Assembly: GCA_040954595.2 (NCBI GenBank)
Contig: CM082597.2
Location: forward strand, 2,232,001 to 2,296,000
From: Balanoglossus misakiensis
Taxonomy: Eukaryota > Hemichordata
Direction of reading: 5' to 3'
DNA: 64,000 bases
Positions 40,995-55,762 of this stretch are shown piece by piece; position 1 is the first letter of the stretch; each line of letters begins with the position of its first letter. The notes under the pieces are model-generated. The model ran no database searches, was not told the DNA's origin, and worked only from the letters and a program-made list of their open reading frames with translations. The position numbers and the translations under genes are program-made.

Positions 40995-42430
40995 GATTCC
41001 GCTCCCCTCCCCACAGCTCAAGTGCGTCAACTATCTATATCGCCCTCTACGACCATTTGTGGGTGTCTCTCTTCCTTGGTTGATCGGCGTCTACCTGTCA
41101 ACAAAATACGAATAAAAATGTATGTTGAAATCATATGCTGTTCAACATATATTTTGTTACCAAGAAGACACTCAAGATAGTGAACAACCCGTATTTCCCT
41201 ATTGTCATAAGACTCGTTACATATAATAAAAATAATTAATATAAAATTTTGCAGGTCTTATATCTCTGCAAATCTGTACTCCAAGGTATATTAACCTGTA
41301 ATTTGATTAAATCATAATTTTTATATCACTAATCAGTAAATACTCTGGTGTGAATATGTCCGGGCAAAATGTACAATACCGACAAACGTTAACACCAAGA
41401 TCAAAAAGTCATTAAAACAACAATGTCGTCATCACAATACGACCAGAATACAAATTGGTCAACGGCTTAGCCCACTGTAATGTATTGGTAATAAAGATGC
41501 AATTTGAAGAGAACATCTGATTCAAATCTCCTCCCCTAATCCCCCGTCCCCTCTCAATAACAGAAATCTCCTCTAAGAGCCCTCGATCAAGTCATCATTA
41601 GCGATTGACAGAACGATTCCCCAGTGCGCCAACGATATCAGTAGATTTCTTAACGCCACAGTTGCTTGTAAATCTTCGCACTGCGGCGTCGACATTTTCA
41701 TTCAGATGGAACTAGGTCATCAACCAATGATAGAGCGTTCAAATTTTGAAGACGACACGCGCGAACAGTAATTTCAATATGCCAAGTGCGTACGGCCTAA
41801 TTTAGCGAAAAACATATCATTACCGTCACGCAAATATAATAGGGTTGCCATGGATATTGTTATTATCACAGTGCGACAGGAAAGCAATTATGCATTTAGA
41901 AGTGTTCTGGCTGAATTATGAAAGGTTTTGAGTCCACTTTCAGGTCATCGAGATCAAATTCGTAGAGGCTTTATGGTATGATTATGTATTAATCTCTATG
42001 CCAGTGCTACTTAAAGTTTAATCATGTTGAAAATTACCGGCGACGAGAGAAACTTGAACTGAATCAGGTGAATGTAAACGGAAAGAAAAATCATCATAGC
42101 TAGAGAAAATCACTGGAGAAAATAACGCGTCTCTTTCGATCGCTCAACACAAACATGTCGCCCGTCAGTAATTGGCGTGTCTTTCCGATCGTTGAACACG
42201 AACACTGTCGCCATTAGGGTTCAACATTCACGGAAAAAATAACTCAGGCATCATTGCTACCTTGACCCAGATTCCGGTCCGCAACAGAAAGATCAGCTAC
42301 TTCATCCTTGCTCCGTCAAGAGGAGATTACCGCAGCCGGAAATTTCCCTCGTAATCACAAGCTGATGGAAATTACTTCCAATTGAATTACAATTATATTA
42401 GTCCATAGCTGAGTCGCTCTCCACAAAATA

Positions 42431-42480
42431 GAGGAATTACTTGAGCAGACTATAGAGAGGAATTACTTGAGCAGACTATA
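42431..42480. repeat. 26-bp period tandem duplication
   Basis: A 24-bp string starting gaggaattac and ending gcagactata occurs at 42431-42454 and again at 42457-42480, so the period is 26 bp. Function unknown; recent, as the copies are identical. Confidence 0.9.
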
Positions 42481-45400
42481 TGCGTAAATATACAACATTT
42501 CTCCCAACAAGTTTTGTTCAGTGGAACGAATATCTTTCCTTGTTCTACTTAAGTTTGGATCGTCCGGAAATCCCAGTACGTACAGTTGGCGTATATATTT
42601 TGCCATTTCTGAATATTGAGCCCGTGTGCAGATTTAATTAATCTACACGTACTTTGTTGCATGTAACACTAACAGCTCAATTTATAGATTTATAAATATA
42701 TCACAAATAATTGGAAGTGTCCAAATTATAATGCTTCGTTTCATAGGATAAAGAATGTGACATATTTTACCAATAGACATGGTAAGAATTATCTGTACAT
42801 ATTCTACAATACAAATAATGGCAACACACATAAACTAGGTGGTCCTACAACAACGTTGGCAGTTAAAAGTTTACGACGAACGGACGCCAAATTGCCATGA
42901 TTTTATTTTGATTAATCTGAGCCCTTCAGGAGAAGTAGACGACGCAATTAAACTGTCAATCACAGTGGACTATGCGATAAAATGTTCCTCCTGAACGAGA
43001 TGTGACGTCACCCCTCGGATTACCCCGCCAGGCAAGCTCATCGCGAAGGTCAACCTATGAATATTGTATTGTACAGTAAGAAATATCTCTGTTTCTCTGT
43101 ATCAGATGAAAAGATACAGGTGGCGTCAAATCGTCCTGCTCCGGAATATAAACTTGCACAATAATACACAGCTATCAATGATGAATTAATAATCGCGATC
43201 AATACATACATCTACTTTATCAATTTTCAGGAAATTCTGCATATAGCTTAGTCAAGAAAACTTGCATTCAATCGTATTGTCACGACGTTTTCTTTTGAGA
43301 AAACAAAGTCAGGAAATATGTCTATCCTTGGAAAACCATTGGACGCAAAACGCTGACACTGCGCTTTAAATTTCAAGAGCTTCCCAAGTGACCCCAATTT
43401 CGAGTGCGCTGGCACTTACAAAAGGAGTTTCTGACATTCTACAATTCTAATAATGATAGCGCTTTTAACATTACCAGTGGTACATCCTTGAGGAATAGTA
43501 GAGGTTAATCATCTTCTGGCGGTCTTTATTGGGGCACTGTATGCATGGGTGTTAGACAGAAACCCTGGCATGCTCAGAGGGAGATGAAGTATTTATCGTT
43601 AAAGGCTGAATCGAAGCGGCTGAGTTGGGCGATGAGTAAGCTCTCAAGATACTGGATTCTGCGCAAAGCTGGTGCGCAGAGGAGAGTTGTCCTGCAAATG
43701 CAGACAGTGTCGTTCACACGACGTTTTTCTCTGACTTTCAGAAAAATATCGATGAATATCGATGAAATGCGAGGTCAGCATAATAAAAATCCTGATATCA
43801 AAATGACAACACAGCGACGAGTCTTTTCAATAAGATCCTATCTTTCACACTCGAGTTCCGCCATGGAACAACATGCTGCCTAATTATTGATATAGCATAT
43901 ATATATTTGATGTATGTAGATGTATTTAATGAAAAAATGATGACTAAACCATCGATCCATCAATATCCCGAAGCACCGTCGCCCCTTATCTAAGAACCCG
44001 TTCTGCCTTTTGTGTGTGTCATTCAATACAATTTGAATATGTGTTGATGTATATGAATTGCATGTTCGTACGTCACAACGAGTAACGATATCAGTTGATC
44101 CACGGATATTCTACCCTGAAGAAATACAGCAATACAACTCGTGTGAATACGTTCCTCTCGATTGCAATCAAATCGACGCATCTGGTGAAAACTGTGACTG
44201 ACAGCTACATATCCGTTTTCAATTGCAAAACGAACAATTATTAAAACGTTCACAATACAAAGAATATAAGTAGGAATCTATATTTATCTCAAGATTAGTA
44301 TAATCATCTGCACCGGATCAAACTCTGTTGTGTGGATAGTCATGTTCCAAATTTCAAAAGCAGAATTCAAGAATAGTTCCTGGAAAACTATTGACTAATA
44401 TTCCTTTATCCACGCTTTTTAATAGCAATTTTCTGCAAGACTTTGAATATAAGTTCATTTTCTACTGGCACACGTATCCACGGAACTTCAACTCTGTGAA
44501 TGTGAATATTTGTTCCCTGTGGCAGTAATCACGTGATACCAACGATGCTGTTGCAAAAATATGCCAGCAGGTTTTATCGATTTCTGTCTATTTACACACC
44601 AACTTGCAAAGACAGAATGTTATCATGGCAGGGCGGAGATTTTTTATATTCCATGTAACGCGCAGTAGGCCAAGTTAAAATGACGTTGATATAGCATTAC
44701 CGCACTCAAATTCTAAAAGCCTCATAAACTAATATTTCGAGTCAATTTGCAAAAATTACCCCAAGTCCATTACACAACATTACATCGGAGACGACCTATA
44801 GATTATTGTATACGTGGCAGTTTGCTTGTAGGATTGTAAATCTATAGTCGTTACATAAATGATGTACTGCGTCGGACATAATCATAGTTTATAATCGTGT
44901 AGAACACCCCAGGCAAAGGATTTAGGTTAATTTTTCAAAATCTTCAACAACGTCAAATGGACGTGACTTAAAGATTTGTTTTTGAATATGGCAGATTTCC
45001 CATGGCGACACTTAACTTGAAATCCAATAAATATTAAAAGTATCATAAATATAATATATGTCCACTGTTCTCATTTTCTGCCTGGCGACAACATTATATA
45101 TACTTGGCCTCCTTCATCTATATTTAACGAATTCACAATGCTGTGATTTTCACATATATCCGCTTACATCTTCCTACTGATGTACTTTGAGGATATGGTT
45201 TAAAGGGGTGCGAGATAAAGTCCTTTAAATCCTTTTCCATCCTCTGTGTATTGCTCCATGTTTGCCGTGTGTTGATGTGCTCTAGATACCAACACGACGC
45301 AAGGATAAATGCTTCCTGTTTTCCAAGAAAATCAGTCATCAAATGATAATTAGTCTACCAACACAAGAGACAAGTTCCAATCAACGGATTCGAATAAGAA

Positions 45401-46280
45401 AAACAATACTATTCTGTCTTAACATAAAAAAAATAACGAGAAAGAGAAAGATGGTGCCTCCATCCTTCTAATGGACACACAAAACAGTTATGCTGCACGT
45501 TATTTACTGAGTGACAGATGTTCAGGATCGAGGAGTAATGTATACCCATTACTGACATTAAAATATACAATATGGTTTTTGCTAATGACAACTGTTATGT
45601 TACTATCATGGAAATACATTTAAAATACTAGGTTTGCTTTTTCAAACATGAAAAGAAGAAAGACGATGTCTATTAACCCTGGAAAATAATTTCGTCTTTG
45701 ATAGTCAAGACGCTGTTGACTGCCACTCGGAAAAGCGTGGTGCTCCAGGGAGTGTGTGTGCAGCAACGGGCGTGGGCCAGGCTAATGGCGCGCTGTCTGT
45801 TTCGACGGACCGGATGAAATTAGCGTCTCCGCGCCTACCCACGCTGCCAGCGTCAGCTTAAACCGATCAGCATAATCAACGAGCGTACCAGCTGTTTCCT
45901 CTAAAAACCATTGTTGGTTTGTTGTCCGCTTGAACGCGCACGCTTGTTGTAGTTGTAGCAATAATTCTGCCCTGTAGTTCACGATGCTGAACATCGGAAA
46001 CACGACCATGCATTGAAGATTTAGATCGATCGAACAATGACTGTGCATGACTGTATACCCAGAAGTCAGGGTCGCAGCAATTTGAATTGCGAAGGTTTTA
46101 TATAAAGTGCCCGCAAAGGCGATAAAATGGATATTTTATGCGTGTAATATTCCTATATTATGCTAAACTGAACCGGGTCATGTTCGAATCAATGAATGAT
46201 GACAGTAGAAGTAGTAACAGGAGTGTATATTAGTATTTAGTTGTAGTATTTTTGTTGTTGTACAATAATAGTACTAGTAT

Positions 46281-46343
46281 ACAGTGTAACACACACACAC
46301 TCTCTGTCTCTCTGCCTCTGTCTCCCTCTCTCTCTCACACGCA
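46281..46343. repeat. CA/CT simple-sequence tract
   Basis: A run of ACAC passes into CTCTGTCTC and then CTCTCTC and ACACGCAC. Low-complexity sequence. Confidence 0.8.
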
Positions 46344-47840
46344 CAATAATTCAATGATACCATTTGGCAATCAACCGTGTCTGACCATGTCTGCATCACC
46401 TGAAGGCATGAAGAGACAATAGCCAATATTTGATACACGCCGGATGAGGGTTGTTTAATTTATTAGCCAGACCATTTTATGCTATATGTATTTCCAATTA
46501 ATGTAAAATACATTAGATCGACTTACCACCAGCCAAGCACTGGCGACGCTTTCACTTCAGTTCGTACAGCGATGCGCACAGCGATGACACGGTTCCCACG
46601 AGTGGTCATTCCGTGTGATGTTAACAATGCAAACACATCCGCAATTCTCGTGGACAACACAAAAATGTGTAAGGATGCAGGGTTTTGCAACCGCCAATCT
46701 CAGTCATTCGAAATCGCGAATCTCTAGGTTTTCATCGCAATATGGGCTCGGTGCAGGAGCAACGTCATGTTACGGTAAGCGCGTCGCTCTCCTCGCAGTT
46801 GAAGTGCATCCAACGTCACTGACAACACACACTCCTGCGTATGTGACTGTTATACCTCTGTCGTGGACACGTGATCGCTTGCAGGTCACGCTAACAATGC
46901 ACCCTCATGCATAAGCCTCATACAATCACTCCGTGTTTTCTCAGGGGACAATCGCAGATCAAGCTTACGGCGACATCCGGCTCAAGATGAAACATGTCTC
47001 GCGTTGATGAAGATTTTCTAAAATGGCTGTCTCTGATTTCTGTGCGGCCGTGTTCTCTTCCCCTTCTCATCCTAAAGTGAATGACCCCTTTCTCCTAAAT
47101 TATACACACAATGACTAATCGCTTTCATTTTCTCTTCATCAATATGAACAGGGTCAGGGAACAACAGGGTTGCTCAACACAGCATCAAACACAAATGTCA
47201 CCATGTCTCGGAATTCTCTAAAAATGTTGCCGAATCCATGATTGATACAATATATGAGCTAAAATCAGATCATAAAATCTTGAAATAGTTGCTTTTCAAA
47301 AACAAATCTCTGTCGAATGTTAGCGAACATGAAATTTTGCTCCAACTGAATTTTACTGATTGTTTAGATTCGCTGATGCCTCACGAGACATTTCAGCGAG
47401 AAAATTACAAATTCTGCAGTACGTGTACATTATATAATGCTATCTCACTCCATCAAATCAGATATCTATCGTATCTACCTATCTTGTTGCCCTTGCCTCA
47501 CTGTCATATGTCGTCTGTTCCGGTGTACAACCCGATCTGGATTATCTCATTTTTATTTTTCCTGGTGAATTGATATCGCCTAGAGCGTACACCTGTGCTT
47601 TGAGGAACCACACCTTAAAACACTCATGCGTTCTGGCTGAAAATAGTTCCATACTTGAGGTTGTGACGCAATGACCGTACTGATTGCTACAATTACCCTT
47701 ATATTTAATTTATATTAAATCGAGCTCTCTGGAAAATTGATATGCGCATACAGACATCACATTAACAACATGCATAATCAGAGATAATCAAAAGAGAGAG
47801 GAGGTGTATGAAACTTCGACTGGAGTGTCATTATTTTTAT

Positions 47841-47938
47841 TCTGTCTGTCTGTCTGTCTGTCTGTCTGCCAGTCTGTCTGTCTGCCAGTCTGTCTGTCTG
47901 TCTGTCTGCCTGCAAGTCTGTCTGTCTATTCCTCCCTT
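47841..47938. repeat. (TCTG)n microsatellite with CCAG interruptions
   Basis: TCTG units are interrupted at intervals by CCAG and CAAG, so the array is imperfect, over about 98 bp. The Cys/Leu/Ser/Val-rich translation across it is not protein. Confidence 0.95.
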
Positions 47939-49721
47939 CCTTCCTCCTCGGACATTTTAATTCCTAGAATTTGCTCCAGTTACTCCATCTAAAACTGTTA
48001 TGGTAGTGGTTATCCCTCGCTGATACCTCTATAAGCCATCTCCACTCGCACCAAGCAAATCCTTTCGACAACTGGGGAGAGGTGAGCTTCTGGTTGCATT
48101 ACCACAAAAGACATTATTGGAAGAAGAATTTTGAAAATGATTTCTGCAATTTACATTAAGGTAGTCTATTTCACTTTTGTACAACCGTCTCTGAACGATT
48201 TTATTTGACATTGACCCTAATTTCTAGCCAAATTACGCCCTCAATATTAAATCACAAAAAGTAAGTCTCATTTCAGATTATTAATACGATGCGCAGGCGC
48301 ATTGGAATCATTGATAAAGGTCGAATCTATGAGTCAACGACCTGTGTAAGGGCTGTAAATACTTAATATTGTTGCACTGTTATTATCTTTCAACTTCAGC
48401 CCTGAAATTGACAATTGCAATATCGGTTGCTTGCAGTGCGAAGCTGATGAACAGCTATGAACTTCATATGAATACTACTCCAAAACAGTTTTTTTTTTAT
48501 CGAACAACACAACAGTTTGGTATACAAACGGTATACGTATTCAGTGAAACGCAAGACGTTTCAAAAAGCGTTGATTATGCTGGTACAAGTACTACTAGAC
48601 TCAATAACGCTTGTGCTTTGCCATTTGCACGTGATAATTAAAGGTTAGTGTACTATAGATGTTCGACCTATTTATTTACGATACTCGAACGCAAGAGATC
48701 TGATATAGATTTCAATTTCATTTGCTAACAGCCCTTCTTATTTTCTCATCTAGCATTTTGCATGCTCATATTTCTAATTCTAATTCTTCGTGAGTGCATG
48801 CACGTATCAAATTTTCACTAAAAGTCATTTCGAAAAAAAGATATATAGATGGGCACATTTGCAGCGAAGTCTTTATCGTAAATTCGGATTGAGTCTCTAA
48901 AGTCAGATTTACACGCCGACTTCAAAATTGCCACTAGTCCCTCCATCCGTTGCCATGGAAACAAAGCGGGATAACTCCGTGTTTAGTGATCACTACGCGT
49001 ATCTGCTCAGGGACAATGCACGCACGGGTTGTTTTGTTGCACTGCACCATGGCAACGGGTAAACACTTTCACCTAATGTAGATGTGCCGGTCGTAATTTT
49101 TCGCTGTCTGTTGTTTAACGCTCATCCCCTTGCCAACTGTTCAATTCGTATTCGCTACTTGTTTCTGAGCTCTTGGAGATGCTCTTAATTCTTTTTTTTC
49201 ACAAGATAACCAATTTCGTTGCTATGTTAAAAGAAAATCTCATCCCTAAGCAAATGTATTGACATGTCACATATCAACAATACTAATTTCAATCGCCACT
49301 GTCAGTGCCTTTCATCGCATTCTGCAGTTTATACATAAACTGATTCATTAAAACAATAAACTTACTAGCTGTCGCGTTTTACCCTTTTAGAGACACGCCA
49401 TCGACAGTTTCTCATGTTACGCTTTGGCTTGCATTCTTCATTTAAACATGAAAATCACTGTAGATTTGTATGAAACTTGTTCACTGTGATTGCTGTAGGC
49501 CTGCCTATTTTGAGCTGTTGTCCCTGCACATATCCTTTGTGCATACAACCAATTTTACTCTGAAGAAATTCTGAGCATCACCTGAAAAGGTCTATAGACA
49601 TCGCTACAGGGGTTTGTTGCACGTCTTAAAATTAACTGAGAATTTTTTTTATGACTGAAAATTGGCAATCAACGTCGGTGCTAGGGTGCATGCATTTATG
49701 CATGCTCTGACCGAAAGATCA

Positions 49722-49735
49722 CCACTTGAGGGCGC
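49722..49735 (+). promoter_or_regulatory. CTCF-like motif candidate
   Basis: CCACTTGAGGGCGC resembles the bilaterian CTCF core (CCAsyAGrkGGCGC), with a mismatch in the central part. It is a motif match by eye only; a 14-bp degenerate site is expected by chance occasionally. Confidence 0.25.
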
Positions 49736-52700
49736 TCATCATAAGTAGCTTTCAAGAATGCAGGCAGTGCATGTACCATGCTAATAATGGCTGCCGTGGC
49801 TTCTTCGGTTATGCTTTCACAAAACTGGCCATTTTCACGAACCCTGCATGACTACAACCCATTGCATTGAAACTGCGTCATACTGGAATTTTGTAGCAGA
49901 AAAATGTGAAAAAGTAATAGAGGTTCTTATATGCTATAAATAAGAAAGTTGTGATATCTCACTTTAAAACTCATGATCCAGGAACTGTCACGTTTTAACC
50001 CACTATGCAATATGCAGTTGGCCCAGGGTGGCGCTATTGCGAGAATTCTAGACACAAAGTAACAGAGACACGACAACTTTGCTGCAGGGAAATGGTTTGC
50101 TCTTTATTGAAGTTTGCAAAGCTCTATTGGGGGAAAAAGTTGTTTCGGTGAACATACACGGGTAAAATTAAATGACATTCTTTCCTAGCAAGAGAAATTA
50201 AAACCACTGTTTGTACATTTTGCGGAAGCACAAGGTGGCGGAAGACAAAATTGCTGGTGAAGAAAGTAAAAGGAACAGAAAAAGGTCTAATTGAAACCAG
50301 GGTATATAAACACACCCTTTCCCTGCAAATTATTTTTTTAATGATTTTTTAAAATGATCTTCGCCTTGTTCAACTTGAAGAGTTCATTCCAACAATTGTA
50401 GGATGGAAATTGTTTGCACTCTACTTGTTTTTTTCCTTTAAAGTTTCCTTGATGTTGGCAGAGATGGTCAAAATTCACAAGCTCTCTAACAAGTCTTCTA
50501 GCAGGCGCAATTTAGATTTCCATGTTTCAATGCAAAGACTATGCAAAGTCTCAAATACCTAAACCATGTGTATGACACATCTGCCAAGACATTTGAATCG
50601 AGTCGCTGAAACCTTGGCATTACGAAGAATAATTTCTCATGGGCGGCAACCTGTACCCCACACACCCCTCCCTCTTTCAGAAATGCAATTACTAAACTTC
50701 AACTTTCAGTTGGAATGAACTCTGCAAGAATCACTATGGGATTTTTTTGACTGTGGCTTGTTTTTTGTCCAAAACAAAACATGATCTGCAGAAAGCAAAA
50801 TAAAATTCGGATACTCTTGAATGCCTGTTTGCACATTGTTGAAAAGATACTGAAAATAGTACAACACTGCATATTTGCTGACAGCAACACAATAGTTATG
50901 TCAATGAACATCTTAAATGACAACTAGTTATATTTTACTCTTTTGGGTGTAAGGTCTCTCAGATTTGTACGATTTAAAGTAACTAACGCACAAAGGTACC
51001 TTCAATGTCTGCAGGTATTACAACTCTAACAAGATTATCACTGAAAACAGATTTGCATGAAAGATAACAGGATATGTTGATATGTATGAAGTTGAAAATC
51101 TGAAACTAACTGAAGTCTTTTCTTGTGTAACAGTTGAAATCTTTTCGACAATGTGCAATTGAGCTTGGACAGAAAAACTGCAAATTATAATAAAAACGAA
51201 ATGACATAAAACACTGCATAAACTGAACATGTTACCAAACCTGGAGTGTCTTGGTTTGGGAAACAACTGGAAATGTGGCCCTACATCCGAAGAATTTGAC
51301 ATCAGCCAAGTACAATACACATCCCTGTGGCTTGTTGAGTAAATTCGGCCACAAAAATTAATTACCCTATTGGCTTTCAGAATGTCAGCATTTGAACTCT
51401 ATTGACATTTTGAAGAGTCGCTCCCCTCCCTAACATGTTATGGAATGGTCCTTAAGTTTGAATTTCATATCGCCAAAAGATGATCATTCCATCCCGAAAG
51501 CAGGTGAGAGACGTTGCTAAGATAAGCCAGGTTTGTTAACTGGTTCAGTTCATGCAGTCTCCTACAGCATGGCAGCAAAGGAGTGATGGCATTTCGACAA
51601 ACTACCACACAGGTATCAGTACACAATCTCACGGGTTCTGTCAAAATGACACTCAAAAACTTTTCATGTGACGTACAGATCCTTCTGTTAGCGATGGGGT
51701 ACAATGGAAAACTCTTGCCAATTTTGTCCTTCACACTATTAGATGCATGCTTTCATGTCAGACCTCCGGATAACATATTCAATTACAAAATTTAATTTCA
51801 GTCGAAATTGTTCCCACATTTTCTCAGCTGCTTCTTGTATTAACCTTTAACCATCAGCTATTTAGAAACGGAACACACTTGATTGCTCACGCATGGAATT
51901 TTTTGAAGTACATGTATTGTTGTCGTGACAATTCAAGAGACCAGGAAGGATCTGCAGTCTTTGAAACATAAGCAGGAGTGTGCCAATTTTTGATTTTGGT
52001 TCTCCCAAACAGCCAACGGCGTATGTGGTAGTTTGCCGAGATCTGCTATTTTTTTTTGACATTTTCATGAATTTTTTTCTCAATTTCTGATGCGAAATAT
52101 AAAGATCTTATTGCACCAGGTTTGCTCACATACAATTTTTTTCTCGTCTAGATGTTGACATTCTTGTGAGCAGAAATACCTAATCTAAAACACAGCAGGG
52201 GACAGTTCTTTTTACACGCATTCACGGCCACGACTTGGTTGACTCCATTGTCTATAACGACAAGGGTGGAGCCACACGCAAGAAATGGGGGTGAAAGTTG
52301 CCAACAAAGAAATGTCCCCTCCCGTGATGTCTGTACCTTCAGTTACATAAAATGGCATAGATGGAATCAACCACACTGTCTGGCACCGTGGCCATTCAAC
52401 AACACTGCCAAGACAGGGCATGTAAATTTTTAGTACTCTTTGGATGAAACTTGAAATCCATCAGACTTGTGTGTGTCTTTCTTTTTTTTCAAAATGCAGA
52501 AACTAGTGTTGTTTCACATGGATGGTGAATGCACACACAAGTCGCAGTTGGTCACTAGTCTGCATACGATTTCATATCTGAAGTGTGCTGGAAGTTTTCT
52601 CCCACACTTGCAGGTTACAGAAGTCTCTCTCTCAGGTTAAATCAATCCTGTTACTCCGGTTTGTTAGTCCGTGGCTAAACTTTCCTATCGAATCTCAGCA

Positions 52701-55636
52701 CTTCATTCACTGGGCAGTCAGTTGCCATATTGTCCTCGTATCCTCTTCGAAGAACAATTTCCTTGTAACACGCGACAGTGCAGTTCATCCTGTTTCGTTC
52801 CTTCCTTTGGAAAGTTCGCCACTCAAACCACGGGCAAGTCTGCACAAAGTTCTGCGGGTTTCTTTGACAGGGTGATCCATTGTGCGTACGTCTAACAACG
52901 TTTAGACTGTTGTTTGGTGTGACACTTGCTTCACTGTTACGTTCAATGTCACCAACACGCTCAATGTCTTTCAAAGACGAACATACGTTTTCTTCTCTGC
53001 ATCTTTGTTGCCACAGCAACAGCCGCAATCAAGTAGACTGTTTCAAACTCACATTGTACAGTTCAAGTCTGTCGGTGAGCAGCGGTCCACATAACTTCCA
53101 TGGGGCGGTAACAGTGTCATCAAACAGTTTTATCTTTATAGACTGGTTGCATTAATCTGCGTAACTTTCATGGCAGATAACTCGGAATGGCAGTCTAGTT
53201 CAGTTGGCTGTATCCAGCACACACACCCCTCCTGAAAGCCATGTTAATTCCGGAACGGTCCAGAAGTCAATCCTTCCTAACTACCCACCCACCCACCCCT
53301 TTCCCTCCCTCCAGAAACCCACCCACAGACCCACCCCTAACATACATTTCTCATCCCCATAGTAAATGTCCCACACACACAGCTCTGTCTAAAATCAGAA
53401 AATTCAGGAAAAAAATTCCCAAAATATATATCCTGGCATCCTTGTCATGAACTGGTCTGTAAGAAGGTATTGTTTTCATATACGCCTTCACAAGGCAGCA
53501 CTAGAACAATGATTGGACAAAAACAGACACATGACAAAGCTGACCTAAACCATACAGAAATGACTTTGAAACAAAAAAAGGAAAGGTATACTCATATTAA
53601 CCTACGGTGTTTGACCATTTTTTACCGAGCGTGTGTGATCATGACAAATCACAAAAAGTCTATGTACAGGATATGAAAGGGGACCTGAGAACTACGTCAC
53701 ATTTCCTCACCCTCCACACTCCCCATTCCAATAGGTGCAACCCGGAATTCAAAAGGACCAAAGTACAACATAGAAATATGGGCATTCATTTAAACTTGCT
53801 TTTACCCATGTACATGTTTTTTACCTTTATAACATAGTCTTTTTTCCCAAACACTGTAGTAGTCAATGTGCGGAATTTAATTCCTGAGTTGGCCTATTGT
53901 TCATTTCTTTGTAGTCAGACAGGAAAGGATGCGTTTCAATACTCAAAGTCCGAACATCCATTAGAGTATTTTGTTTACGGAGAGGTGGACGGTGGGATAT
54001 GCTCTCTCTGTCTTGGTTAAATACTGCTTTCTGTTGGGAGTGGCCAACTTTTCAGTCACGGCATGTTTTCCAATCTGGAGAAACACATGAAATTAAAATT
54101 TGGGGGGTTGAACATTTCAAGGGCTGAGCTTTCACACTCTTCCATGGAATTCTGCGTTATAATGAAAGTAAAACGACAATGGTATTAACCTTGCTACTTA
54201 TCGGTACACTCATGCTGCAAATTGCCCTGGAACATTTCAGCTCAATCAACACACCAGCAATCCATGATCACAGCTACAGTAGGTACATTTAAACCTGTTA
54301 CCCCCATTTTCTTAGAGTGTGGGGTGTCCTCGCTACTGTAGCAAGCGATGCGACTGGATTTGTTTATCACGGATGTTATAGGGGTGTTTCAAATCATTTT
54401 CTTACTTTTGTCAAGGGTTACTTGTCTGATCTCATTTTAGGATATACATGGATGCACTATCTTTATCCAGTACAGGTCAGTTCAAGCTAAATTTGCAATC
54501 TTGTTTTTGTCAAATTCAGATTAAATAATATTTGTGTATGTTCCAACATTTTCACTATGTTCCTAGCACAGAAGTAGCATGGATGATACCATTGGGATTT
54601 AAATGTCAAATATTTACACAGCTACATTACTTTCTGTAGCTGCGATACTATCCTTTTCAAGTGCATGTGTTTTGATATTAACCCCTTTACCGCCAGTATA
54701 TAAGTTTTCTTTGCATCCATAGGGCCGAGACAGTACTAGAGCAGGCAGCACGATCGTGTCAGTTTTGTCAACAGGTGGCGCTATCGCCTCTTCCTAGTAT
54801 CTAGAGACGTGGCGAGTTAAACACTTCATACAAATTAGTTTTGATAATCAGGCGTCTTGAAGACAACATGGGCACCACTTGGAATGTGCTGAATAAAACT
54901 GATGAAAGCCCTGGAATATAGTAATTCTCTAAAGTGCTGCGTTCTTGGTTATCAAGGGGTCAACACTAGTCAGAAATACAAGCATGTTATGGTATTTTTC
55001 GACTGGTTATTTGGGAGTTGTGTGAAAGCTCAGAGAAAACCCAGTTATCCCGCAAAATGGACATCCCTAAAGGGTGCATTTTCAGGAACGAGCAAGCCAC
55101 TGCAAATTCTACAGCTTGAGAAAACTTACTATTATTTACAAAGTCGTCGCCCATTCAATCACAGTTCAGGCGACCCAAAAAAGTCTCGAAAAAATGACTC
55201 TGCTGAGAGCGAAAGACAATTGCAACCACTGAACCTCGCCCCGTCTCGAATGACATGAAAAATGGCACAATCCTGGGGGAGTAATATACTTGAGACAACA
55301 GAGAAGCTGATGGTTGCAAGTTTCTTTCGGACAACGTTTCACTGGGAACACCAAACATGTCTGTCACCTTTTTCCAAGTTCCATCAGTGTACATGAAAAC
55401 TGAAATACTCTCCGCTTTCTCACATCAGGATACATGAGATGCTATCTACTTTAACTTTTTGAGAAGAAGGCACTGTTGAAAATAACTTTCCACAAACTCG
55501 CATTGATTCTATTTTTGTTTTTATGAGATTTTTTTAGGATAAGTTGTCTTGTGTCAATTTAGCGTTCCCAATGAAGAGTTGCCAGACTCACCAGCTGTAA
55601 CATCTTCATAAATAAAAAATTTCCCAACCCTCTTAT

Positions 55637-55642
55637 TTTATT
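55637..55642 (-). terminator. Poly(A) signal for DDX6
   Basis: TTTATT on the + strand is AATAAA in the DDX6 sense, 121 nt beyond its stop codon. It is the nearest canonical signal, but DDX6 genes often use longer 3' UTRs, so other sites may also be used. Confidence 0.5.
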
Positions 55643-55762
55643 TTGTAAGACAAACACTTCAGTTGTGTTCGCATCCCCACCCTCAATATCCCTCCCGTAC
55701 AAGTGTTTTTTCGAGTCACAGCATCTTTCTTACTGATTCAACTTTGGCTATCACTTCTCTTT

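Larger units (their letters stand above)
41096..55762. other. Gene-poor AT-rich interval; right part may include the DDX6 3' UTR
   Basis: No recognisable domain-bearing frame on either strand. Contents noted: a 26-bp tandem duplication at 42431-42480, a CA/CT-rich tract at about 46281-46343, a TGTC array at 47841-47938, and three CTCF-like motifs at 49722, 50022 and 54768. A GC-richer patch at about 45715-46060 contains an 88-codon minus-strand frame that I could not identify. The DDX6 stop lies at the right edge on the minus strand, with AATAAA 121 nt beyond. Confidence 0.5.
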
